NCBI GenBank assembly: GCA_023428365.1
Contig: JAEYYQ010000541.1
Location: forward strand, 1-11,186
Reading direction: 5' to 3'
From: Pseudomonadota bacterium
Lineage (GTDB): Bacteria; Pseudomonadota; Alphaproteobacteria; Rhizobiales; Hyphomicrobiaceae
Length of the DNA stretch: 11,186 nucleotides
Within the stretch, counting starts at the first letter, position 1. Every line of letters starts with the position of its first letter. This document shows, in pieces, positions 1 to 5,766 of the stretch. Position numbers and translations under genes: made by a program. Under the pieces are notes generated by a model. The model was not told where the DNA came from. It searched no databases and saw only the letters and a program-made list of their open reading frames with translations.

Positions 1-52
1 CGGCAACGCCGGCCTGGGCGATCGCCCGAGCCTTCTTCACAAAATACTGCAT
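1..52 (-). CDS. cpaC: Probable CpaC pilus secretin, N-terminal fragment
   Basis: Only the first 17 codons are inside the window; the gene continues past the left edge. Reading leftward from an ATG at 52-50, the peptide begins MQYFVKKARAIAQAGVA. That is a basic stretch followed by small hydrophobic residues, as expected at the start of a signal peptide. An in-frame TGA lies just upstream (58-56), so the gene cannot start earlier; a GTG at 40-38 is an alternative start. The identification rests mostly on position. In Cpa/Tad clusters the outer-membrane secretin gene cpaC directly follows cpaB, and this ORF lies 103 bases downstream of cpaB on the same strand. No secretin domain is visible in the fragment. 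Confidence 0.55.
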   Translation of the reverse strand, partial: MQYFVKKARAIAQAGVA

Positions 53-155
53 GGATCAATGCCTTTTGGACGAGTTACCGATCTGGTTCGACTCGGACGC
101 AAGCACTCAACACACGCAAACACTTCAAACACTCTGGCCGCTACAGATCGGTCAG

Positions 156-902
156 TCAGTTCTGGCTTTCGCCGCCGCCCAAACGCAGAACTCGCACATG
201 CTTGCGCTCTACAGCGCCGCCCATGTCAGCGATGCTGCGCAACGCCAGCGAGATTTCACCGCGCATGTTGGCTGACGCGAGCGACTCTGCCTGTCCCGGC
301 GTCAATTCCAGGGTGGCGACGTTGCCTTCAGCATTCTTCTTGCCTTCACGGGCTTCGATCTGCTGCCCGACCGCTAACACGCGGATATTCTCGAAAAGGG
401 TTTCGCTAGGTGCGGCGGAACCGCTGCCACGCTCGCGCAGCGTCAGGATCACATCGACCCGATCATTGGGCAGAATGAGCTTTCCGGCTGCAGACACTTC
501 GGTGATCTTGGTTGAGATCGCTCTCATGCCTGCGGGCAGAATGGCCGCGAGCACGCCGCCGCTGCCGGGTTTGATGAGTTTGTTTTCCGTGACCGGCTCG
601 CCCGCCAGCATCGGCGCGCGCGCAATCGATCCGGTGAAGTCTTTTGCAGCCGCCGGCTTATTCGCCTTCGTGATGAAGGCACCGCCAACCGCATCAGCCG
701 GCCAATCCTGCCAACGGAAGTTGCTTTCGGTTGCGACGTGGCCAAGGCCGATGTCGGCGCGCGCGACCAGAACCTGCGCAACGTTGATTTTTTCCGTCTG
801 CACCACAGGCTTCGGTGGCTTCATCAAGCCGCGCATTCCGACGAACGCAAGCAGCCCGGCCCCCAACGCAATGGAGATCCCAATGACCTGAGCCCGCTTC
901 AT
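156..902 (-). CDS. cpaB: CpaB/RcpC pilus assembly protein
   Basis: This 248-residue protein belongs to the CpaB/RcpC family, periplasmic partners of the secretin in Tad pilus machines. Residues 1-27 form a basic start and one hydrophobic membrane segment (about 5-22). A SAF-like domain follows at roughly 42-110, with the typical phrases 'VLVARADI' and 'PMLAGEPV'. The RcpC/CpaB domain spans about 118-225, including 'LPAGMRAIS' and 'LPNDRVDVILT'. The length fits the family. An upstream in-frame start at 941 exists, but the ATG at 902 places the conserved MKR start directly before the membrane anchor and is preferred; its ribosome site is only a G-rich run. The gene sits between cpaA (140 bases upstream) and the presumed cpaC (103 bases downstream), in one orientation. 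Confidence 0.93.
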   Translation of the reverse strand: MKRAQVIGISIALGAGLLAFVGMRGLMKPPKPVVQTEKINVAQVLVARADIGLGHVATESNFRWQDWPADAVGGAFITKANKPAAAKDFTGSIARAPMLAGEPVTENKLIKPGSGGVLAAILPAGMRAISTKITEVSAAGKLILPNDRVDVILTLRERGSGSAAPSETLFENIRVLAVGQQIEAREGKKNAEGNVATLELTPGQAESLASANMRGEISLALRSIADMGGAVERKHVRVLRLGGGESQN

Positions 903-1042
903 CGTGAAATTGCCCCCCCGAGCAACGCGGGACTGACCCACGTTCCTGGAGACCCTGCGCCGATAATCCTCAACGACGGGTTAATCGGAGAGCAAAATCG
1001 TGACACTCTGCATGATCGCAAGGGAACTGTGGCGGTAGAAAC

Positions 1043-1546
1043 TCAGCCGCTCAAACCTGCGATCCAGGGAAGAGTGGGGTACACCAGCATACCGGCGCCG
1101 GCCAACGCGATGCCGTATGGGATGCCGTGTCTGGAGTCGTGCAAACGCATCGCCCAGTCCTGCTTGGTGAGCCATAGCGGAGGAAGGATCCGCCGGTACA
1201 TCAGCAGCACGACCGCGAGGGCGCCACCGAACATTGCCGTCCACACGAGGAATGGTATGAGATTGCCAAAGCCAAGCCACAGAGCGGCCGCGGCCAGAAG
1301 CTTGGCATCGCCGCCACCCAGCCATCCGCGTGAGAACATCGCAATGCCGATGGCCAGCATCATGGCACCGGCACCGAGATGGCTCGCATAATCGGCCAAG
1401 GGCATTCCGGCGAGCGGTGCCGAGAACAAAAACCCCAGCAACAGTGCCAAAGAAGCGTGGTTTGGAATTCTGTATGTCAGAAGGTCCATGACGCCGGCGA
1501 ATGCCATCGCGACAGGAAACACGAGAAGAAGCGGATACTCCAGCAC
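1043..1546 (-). CDS. cpaA: CpaA-type prepilin peptidase (A24 family)
   Basis: CpaA is an inner-membrane aspartyl protease that removes the short basic leader from Flp pilins and TadE/TadF pseudopilins. The 167-residue protein is almost entirely hydrophobic, with several membrane segments. It carries both hallmark aspartates of the A24 family: D21 in 'MDLLTYRIPN' and D80 in 'GGGDAK'. It lacks the N-terminal methylase domain of PilD-type enzymes, as is usual for CpaA/TadV. The start is a GTG at 1546-1544, chosen because a near-perfect Shine-Dalgarno (GGAGGT on the minus strand, at 1557-1552) lies six bases upstream of it. A longer reading of another frame across this region is a shadow. It follows the second flp gene by about 100 bases and precedes cpaB by 140. 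Confidence 0.94.
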   Translation of the reverse strand: MLEYPLLLVFPVAMAFAGVMDLLTYRIPNHASLALLLGFLFSAPLAGMPLADYASHLGAGAMMLAIGIAMFSRGWLGGGDAKLLAAAALWLGFGNLIPFLVWTAMFGGALAVVLLMYRRILPPLWLTKQDWAMRLHDSRHGIPYGIALAGAGMLVYPTLPWIAGLSG

Positions 1547-1551
1547 GCAGG

Positions 1552-1562
1552 ACCTCCAAGGT
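1552..1562 (-). promoter_or_regulatory. Strong Shine-Dalgarno of cpaA inside a small hairpin
   Basis: On the minus strand the sequence reads ACCTTGGAGGT, so the ribosome site can pair with the ACCT just before it (4-bp stem, 3-base loop). It decides the GTG start of cpaA. Whether the hairpin limits translation is inference; the stem is short. Confidence 0.5.
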
Positions 1563-1649
1563 ACCTGGGGCGCCCCCCGCCCTCAGTTGAAGCCAGTTAA
1601 GGCAGGCTACGGTCAAAACGCAGTTAACGGATCAGCGAATTTCGGTCGC

Positions 1650-1823
1650 CTATTGAACGCTGGCATACGCGTCAGCCACTTTCTGGAAGACGGCGCCGAG
1701 TTCCTGACCTGCGCTGGTGACCGAGGTGACGATCGCCACCGAAATCAGCGAAGCGATCAGCGCATATTCAATCGACGTCGCGCCGTCTTCGTTCTTGAGA
1801 AATCGCTCAACGATAGCAGGCAT
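1650..1823 (-). CDS. flp: Flp-type pilin, second copy
   Basis: This 57-residue Flp/Fap pilin precursor is the structural subunit type of Tad pili. It has a short basic leader ending at G14, then A15, and the Flp signature 'GATSIEYALIA' with E19 (+5) and Y20. A hydrophobic segment runs to about residue 37, followed by a short polar tail. Cleavage by CpaA after G14 is expected. The ATG at 1823 is preferred because a good ribosome site (GAAGGGGAG on the minus strand) lies just upstream; a longer reading to 1913 would run through a terminator hairpin. It differs clearly from the first copy (A in place of G after the EY pair, different C-terminal half), so it is an old paralogue and may be a minor pilin or have a different timing of expression. 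Confidence 0.93.
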   Translation of the reverse strand: MPAIVERFLKNEDGATSIEYALIASLISVAIVTSVTSAGQELGAVFQKVADAYASVQ

Positions 1824-1854
1824 GGCACTCCCCTTCGCAGATCTCACATAAAGC

Positions 1855-1890
1855 AAAGGCCGCTCAGCCCAATTGAGCTGAACGGCCTTT
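1855..1890. terminator. Hairpin terminator between the two flp genes
   Basis: A perfect 8-bp arm pair (AAAGGCCG at 1855-1862, CGGCCTTT at 1883-1890) encloses, after one mismatch, a second 5-bp pair (TCAGC at 1864-1868, GCTGA at 1877-1881) around an 8-base loop. The structure starts 26 bases after the stop of the upstream flp gene. On the minus strand it is followed by TTTGCTTTATG, and on the plus strand by TTTT. It should end or thin out transcripts of the first pilin gene before the second. Confidence 0.8.
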
Positions 1891-1916
1891 TGCAGGAGCC
1901 TGCAATGGCCCAAAAA

Positions 1917-2093
1917 TCACTGCGCGTTCGCAGTCGCCAGGTCCGTCTGGACCCGAGTGAAGGTGGCTTCGATCTCGTCGCCAACCAGAGTAGCGGAGGT
2001 GATGATACCAACAGCGATAAGGGCTGCGATCAGACCGTACTCGATAGCCGTGGCGCCCGACTCGTCATTCACAAAACGCGAAAACAGATTCAT
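1917..2093 (-). CDS. flp: Flp-type pilin, first copy (probable major pilin)
   Basis: This 58-residue Flp pilin precursor has a basic leader ending at G13, cleavage expected before A14, and the signature 'GATAIEYGLIAALI' with E18 (+5) and Y19. A hydrophobic helix runs to about residue 36, and the C-terminal tail is polar. The ATG at 2093 has a good ribosome site upstream (GGGAGAG on the minus strand); the longer reading to 2135 adds nothing conserved. It is the first gene of the leftward pilus operon and is followed within 30 bases by a strong hairpin terminator. This is the usual arrangement for an abundantly made major pilin, but the major role is inferred from that position. Confidence 0.94.
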   Translation of the reverse strand: MNLFSRFVNDESGATAIEYGLIAALIAVGIITSATLVGDEIEATFTRVQTDLATANAQ

Positions 2094-2661
2094 TGACTCT
2101 CTCCCACAATGTTCACCGGCGCCCCAGCGCCGCACCCGGTTGCGAACTGCGAACCGAACACGACCGAACCTACGCTCCAGGTCTTGACGGCAAGTAAATA
2201 AAAGGGAGGCGCAGATGTTTTTTAGATGTTAAGCTTGTGTTTATTCTGGAAATGGGGGTATTTCTCACAAATTGTACAAGTATAACTTCGGGTATTCTTG
2301 GGTTTACGTAAAATCATCCAGTGCGAATTGCCGATTATCGTAGCTAATAATAGGTGAATTTGGCGGGATATTTTGTCTAATTCAATCCCGTAATACAATT
2401 CATCCGACGACCGAGATCTTGTTTCAGCTCGTGAACTCAACGTTTGAGCACTGCGGAGTCTGGCGTTAGCAAAAGAATGTAGTCGCCACTACATCCAGCG
2501 CCGGCCTTTTCGGTCAGATTGCCGCACATTGAACTCACCAACGCGTATGAGCGCGACTTGCTAACCATGCAATCGCGAAATCTTCTCTCGGCAATACTCC
2601 CTTCAGGATTATGCGGTGTTCTGAGCAGATCACACCGCTCTGCCGGTCGCGAGTAGATGCC
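2094..2661. promoter_or_regulatory. AT-rich divergent control region of the pilus locus
   Basis: These 568 bases separate the leftward flp-cpaABC genes from the rightward pseudopilin genes. I see no convincing gene here. The part from 2221 to 2400 has only 63 G/C of 180 bases by my count, far below the surrounding coding DNA. It contains a CtrA-like box (2229-2243), the palindrome TTGTACAA (2272-2279), and two inverted repeats nearer the rightward genes (2431-2451 and 2477-2494). Promoters for both directions must lie here or upstream in it, but I could not fix a convincing -35/-10 pair. Confidence 0.7.
2229..2243 (-). promoter_or_regulatory. Candidate CtrA-like box upstream of flp
   Basis: On the minus strand it reads TAAA-N7-TTAAC, one mismatch from the alphaproteobacterial CtrA consensus TTAA-N7-TTAAC. 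It lies 135 bases upstream of the first flp start. CtrA control of pilin genes is known in Caulobacter. A one-mismatch match is expected several times by chance in a window of this size, so only the location supports it. Confidence 0.3.
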
Positions 2662-3234
2662 ATGCTGAGAACGATGATAGAGAACTGGCGGACACGTCAC
2701 CTCCGTGCACGGATGGTGACGATGGCCGCTCTGCGCAATACGGACGGCGTGACGGCAATCGAATTTGCCATGGTCAGCCTGCCGTTCTTCATGATGATGT
2801 TCGGGCTGATTCTGGTCGGGCTCTATTTCTTCACGACATTCACGCTGGAGAACGCGGTTGATCAGGCCGCGCGTTTGATCCGCACGGGACAGGTTCAGCA
2901 GCAAGGCATGTCGGCCGACGACTTCAAGCTCGAGGTTTGCAAATGGACGCCGCAGTACGTCGATTGCGACGGAAAACTGCGCGTCAACGTGCAAAGCTAT
3001 GCGGAGTTCGGCGACGTCGTAGCGCCGTCCTGCACGGACTCCGGCGGGAATTTGATTCCCCCGGCCGCGACCTTGTTCGAAACCGGAGCCTCCAGCGAAG
3101 TCGTGCTCGTCACCGTTTGCTACGAGTGGGAGCTGGCCGGGAAACTTCCGTTCCTGCAGCTCAGCAACATGGCCAACGGGTCGGCGCTGATCCAAGCTGC
3201 CTCAACCTTCCGGACTGAACCCTATGAAGATTGA
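2662..3234 (+). CDS. TadE/TadF-like pseudopilin, first gene
   Basis: This protein of about 190 residues has the TadE/TadF layout: a basic cytoplasmic stretch, then 'DGVTAIEFAMV' with G29 as the expected prepilin-peptidase cleavage site and E34 at +5, one long hydrophobic helix (about 35-58), and a periplasmic domain. The periplasmic part has four cysteines (93, 102, 124, 153), suggesting two disulfides. Pseudopilins of this type are processed by CpaA and are needed for Tad pilus assembly. The start is uncertain. ATG at 2662 keeps a leader of usual length; ATGs at 2611, 2674 and 2713 are in frame, and none has a strong ribosome site. The next pseudopilin gene begins at its stop codon or slightly before it, so the two are co-transcribed. 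Confidence 0.88.
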   Translation: MLRTMIENWRTRHLRARMVTMAALRNTDGVTAIEFAMVSLPFFMMMFGLILVGLYFFTTFTLENAVDQAARLIRTGQVQQQGMSADDFKLEVCKWTPQYVDCDGKLRVNVQSYAEFGDVVAPSCTDSGGNLIPPAATLFETGASSEVVLVTVCYEWELAGKLPFLQLSNMANGSALIQAASTFRTEPYED

Positions 3235-3850
3235 TGCCCACTGGAGCGAGTTTTCCATGCGCGCAGTTTTCGCCTCGACGGTGCCGACGCGCATCTGGCG
3301 CGGCGCGCGCCGTCTGCTTAAGAACCGCGACGGCGTCGCCGGGATCGAGTTCGCATTCATCATGCCGATCATGATCTTGATGTTCATCGGCACGGTGGAG
3401 TTCAGTCAGGCTCTGACCGTCGATCGCCGCGTGACGCAGATCGCCAGTTCGTCCGCCGATCTGATCGCCCGGCAAAAGAAGATCACGACCACCGAAGTCG
3501 ACGGCGTGATGCAGATCATCGATCATCTGATCCGTCCATTTGATCCGAACCTCCTTCGCGTCACGGTCGTCAACGTCATCGCCGACATCGAGGACGCCAA
3601 TACGACAACGGTCTGCTGGTCCTATCAGCACAACGGTGGGACGAACGCCTACTCGGATGGCCAAACCTACACTTTGCCGGAGGGTATCGTTGAAGCGGGC
3701 AATAGCGTGATCGTGGCTGAGGTTGTCTACGAGTACCAGCCGATGATCTTCCAGCGCTTCCTGACAGCAGGCATGCCGTTGCGTGAGACTTTTTACCTCA
3801 AGCCGCGGCAATCGAGCTTTGTCGAATATAACGGCCACAAATGCACATAA
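3224..3850 (+). CDS. TadE/TadF-like pseudopilin, second gene
   Basis: This 208-residue TadE-family protein resembles its upstream neighbour in layout. A basic leader (RIWRGARRLLKNRDG) is followed by the cleavage motif with G37/V38 and E42 at +5 ('GVAGIEFAF'), a hydrophobic helix to about residue 57, and a mostly polar periplasmic domain. It should be cut by CpaA and act with the other pseudopilin in the pilus machine. With the ATG at 3224 it overlaps the previous gene by 11 bases but lacks a clear ribosome site. An ATG at 3257 has GGAG ten bases upstream and would leave 22 bases between the genes; it still keeps the whole leader motif and may be the true start. No further pilus gene follows, so the pair forms its own short transcription unit. 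Confidence 0.9.
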   Translation: MKIDAHWSEFSMRAVFASTVPTRIWRGARRLLKNRDGVAGIEFAFIMPIMILMFIGTVEFSQALTVDRRVTQIASSSADLIARQKKITTTEVDGVMQIIDHLIRPFDPNLLRVTVVNVIADIEDANTTTVCWSYQHNGGTNAYSDGQTYTLPEGIVEAGNSVIVAEVVYEYQPMIFQRFLTAGMPLRETFYLKPRQSSFVEYNGHKCT

Positions 3851-3905
3851 TGCGGGCATTTACGGCAGTTTACGAAAGTTAAAGTTCACCGTTTCCCACA
3901 GATTC

Positions 3906-3929
3906 AATCCCGGTACGGATTATTTCTTT
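3906..3929 (+). terminator. Weak candidate terminator after pseudopilin genes
   Basis: AATCC (3906-3910) and GGATT (3917-3921) can pair around a six-base loop, followed by ATTTCTTT. It lies about 55 bases after the second pseudopilin stop. The stem is short, so this is only a candidate. Confidence 0.3.
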
Positions 3930-3956
3930 GCCGCAGGCGATCCTGTGACCTATCTG
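3928..3956 (+). promoter_or_regulatory. Candidate promoter of the TetR-family gene
   Basis: TTGCCG (3928-3933) and TATCTG (3951-3956) are spaced by 17 bases, resembling a housekeeping -35/-10 pair. The -10 ends 38 bases before the ATG at 3995. The match is moderate and untested. Confidence 0.3.
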
Positions 3957-3994
3957 TTGAGCTTGGTTCATTTGATCAGGCAAGGCAGACGTCC

Positions 3995-4630
3995 ATGGGA
4001 CGGCGTTCCGCACATACCCCCGAACAGCTTCGCGAGCTTATTATCAGCTCGGCCCGCGATATTATCTCGACCGACGGCTTGTCGGGCGTCTCAGCACGGG
4101 AAATCGCCCGTAAAATCGGGTATTCCCCGGGGACGCTGTACAATCTGTTCGAGAGCCTGGATGATCTCCTTCTGCACGTTGAAGCGCGCCTGCTCGACGC
4201 TCTCGATGCAAGGCTGGTGGAAGTTCCCGCTGAATCCAGTCCCGATGCGCACCTCAAGGAATTGATCCGCGCCTATACGGATTTCTGCCGTCAAAACCCG
4301 AACCTCTGTAACCTCGTCACGCAGCACAGCATGCCCCGTGGGACGCAAATGCCTGCCTGGTATCTGGAAAAACTCGATCGCGTCGTAACGCGGATCGAGG
4401 CCGCGCTGGCACCGCTATTAGCTGATCTTCCCGAGGGGCCGCAAACGCTCAAGCGGACAGCCCGCGTCGTTTGGGCGGCCGTTCAGGGTATCATCACCGT
4501 GTCGACGACCGAGAAACTGTCGAGCCTCGCCCATGACACCATGGGAAGCATGACGGATGATTTTGTTACCAACTACGTTGCGGGGCTAAAGCACTCAAAT
4601 AACGCATCTATTGAGCTGAATCGCCACTAG
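3995..4630 (+). CDS. TetR-family transcriptional regulator
   Basis: This 211-residue protein has a TetR N-terminal DNA-binding domain. Residues 11-30 form the first helix, and 'VSAREIARKIGYSPGTLYNLF' region residues 32-52 give the helix-turn-helix, ending in the typical F-x-S-L-D-D-L-L stretch. The remaining about 140 residues are helical with W159-V163 ('WAAVQGI'), as seen in the C-terminal ligand domain of many TetR regulators (WHG/TetR_C_33-like). The ligand cannot be read from the sequence. AGG-CAAGG about nine bases upstream supports the ATG at 3995. Its last 23 bases overlap the 3' end of the convergent hydrolase gene. TetR proteins often control a neighbouring gene, but here neither neighbour is divergent, so the target is unclear. 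Confidence 0.9.
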   Translation: MGRRSAHTPEQLRELIISSARDIISTDGLSGVSAREIARKIGYSPGTLYNLFESLDDLLLHVEARLLDALDARLVEVPAESSPDAHLKELIRAYTDFCRQNPNLCNLVTQHSMPRGTQMPAWYLEKLDRVVTRIEAALAPLLADLPEGPQTLKRTARVVWAAVQGIITVSTTEKLSSLAHDTMGSMTDDFVTNYVAGLKHSNNASIELNRH

Positions 4631-5429
4631 AGGCCTCAGACGGCACAGGCGATGTTATTGATCCCGTCGTGATATCCGCGGCCGGAGCAGCATCGTTCGC
4701 AAGCCACATCGCCCCAACGAAGCCGAACCATTTATCCTCGGGTAGCAGGCGCTGCTGCAAGCCCGCCCACATGTCGCGAGACGCGATGCCATCGACGAAC
4801 GGCTTTGCCGAGGGCGTCGCGATGAACAGCAGCGCCGTGATAATGGCAATGACCACCGAGTCGCCGACCTTCCGAGGATCATAGAGCTTGAAGGCCGACC
4901 CGAACGAGGCCTTGAGCCGAGTGTCGAACACATCGACGCTATAAATCTCGTCGAGGATCAGATGGGTCATGTAACCCATGAACATGAAGCCGCCTGCCAG
5001 CCAGGCGACCCCTTCGTGCCGGCCGAGCACGTTCTTGAACACGATCGCGGTCAGGAACCAGAACAGCAGGCCCGCCAGCACCGAATGCCAGATACCGCGG
5101 TGATAGGAGAAGCGATGAAAAACGGCTTCTCCGCCGTATCGGAAGAGCAAGAAGCTTCCGAGCCATAAGATCCACATTTCGGCGATCGAATACTTATAGG
5201 CAACCGAGAACAGCACGATAAACGATAAGAACACCGCGATGCCCGAGAACAGGGCGCGGCTAGGGCGCGAATCCTTGAGGTCGATGTCGGGAAGGACGCT
5301 GCCAAGTACGCCCGCCAGCGTCACGGCGATCAGATTTTCCGGCGCTATTACGTCAGCAGCGAGGGTCAACGTCGCCAGCCCGCCGCTGACGATCGTGCCG
5401 ACTGCAATATGCGTGGTGAAGTTCGCCAT
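4608..5429 (-). CDS. DUF457/YdjM-type membrane metal-dependent hydrolase
   Basis: This is an integral membrane protein of 273 residues from the YdjM/DUF457 family, annotated as inner-membrane metal-dependent hydrolases. The family's polar residues are all present inside or next to hydrophobic segments: H7 near the start, 'LPDID' (46-50), 'HRFSYHRGIWHS' (105-116) and 'THLILD' (155-160). Hydrophobic stretches lie at about 10-25, 33-46, 62-78, 84-96, 118-132, 143-155 and 190-204. The C-terminal 25 residues are polar and low in complexity. The substrate is unknown; phospholipase-like activity has been proposed for the superfamily. The ATG at 5429 (MANF) is chosen because GGGGGA lies eight bases upstream; 5438 is an alternative, and the longest reading (to 5552) would translate a GC-rich hairpin. 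Confidence 0.85.
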   Translation of the reverse strand: MANFTTHIAVGTIVSGGLATLTLAADVIAPENLIAVTLAGVLGSVLPDIDLKDSRPSRALFSGIAVFLSFIVLFSVAYKYSIAEMWILWLGSFLLFRYGGEAVFHRFSYHRGIWHSVLAGLLFWFLTAIVFKNVLGRHEGVAWLAGGFMFMGYMTHLILDEIYSVDVFDTRLKASFGSAFKLYDPRKVGDSVVIAIITALLFIATPSAKPFVDGIASRDMWAGLQQRLLPEDKWFGFVGAMWLANDAAPAADITTGSITSPVPSEASSGDSAQ

Positions 5430-5766
5430 GCCTCGCATCCCCCAAGACCGGGTGGCCGGCGACACGACGTCGTAAATCGACCAACAGGTTGGCAGATAAA
5501 GGCTGATTCGGTCATTCCCGGGGAGGCGGTGCCCCGCGAGGGCTGTGGACAAGACGTAACCGGAGCAGTCTTCAGGCCGCTAGAGCGCACTTTGGTAGGC
5601 AGCGGTGATTGCCGCGTCGGCATGGTGGCTGATGCAACTCGGTAGGGCCTTCTTCGGTAGCGCGAGTCACCTCAGGAACAGCGAAATGACCGCCGTGCTC
5701 CTATATTTGCTCCATCGAGATTGGACGTCCGGAAAGGGGCGCCATCTCCCACAGATGGAGGATGAA
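5430..5766. other. Non-coding stretch between divergent genes, with REP-like hairpin
   Basis: These 337 bases must hold the promoters of the hydrolase gene (leftward) and of the small exported protein (rightward). A hairpin, CGGGG (5519-5523) with CCCCG (5532-5536), sits in a context (CATTCCCGGGG) resembling the short interspersed palindromes of Bradyrhizobium-type genomes. TATATT at 5702-5707 is a possible -10 for the rightward gene, without a good -35. I see no gene here. Confidence 0.5.
5757..5761 (+). promoter_or_regulatory. Ribosome binding site fixing the start of the small exported protein
   Basis: GGAGG lies five bases before the ATG at 5767. It selects that start over upstream in-frame ATGs at 5605, 5686 and 5755. 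Confidence 0.8.

Noticed and set aside
202-891. Open frame of 229 codons on the plus strand
   Set aside because: It mirrors cpaB on the other strand; cpaB has clear SAF and RcpC domains.
925-947. EcfG-type promoter (GGAAC then CGTT) upstream of cpaB on the minus strand
   Set aside because: Both boxes are present, but the spacer is 14 bases instead of 16-17.
2222-2440. Open frame of 72 codons in the AT-rich control region, minus strand
   Set aside because: It starts at a TTG without a ribosome site, has no recognisable domain, and lies in a low-GC region where composition differs from the genes.
2437-3195. Open frame of 252 codons on the minus strand
   Set aside because: It is antisense to the first pseudopilin gene, and its translation (many R, H, Q, E) shows no domain or signal.
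5675-5697. EcfG-type promoter upstream of the small exported protein
   Set aside because: GGAAC is present, but the -10 reads CGTG at a spacing of 14, so neither box identity nor spacing fits.
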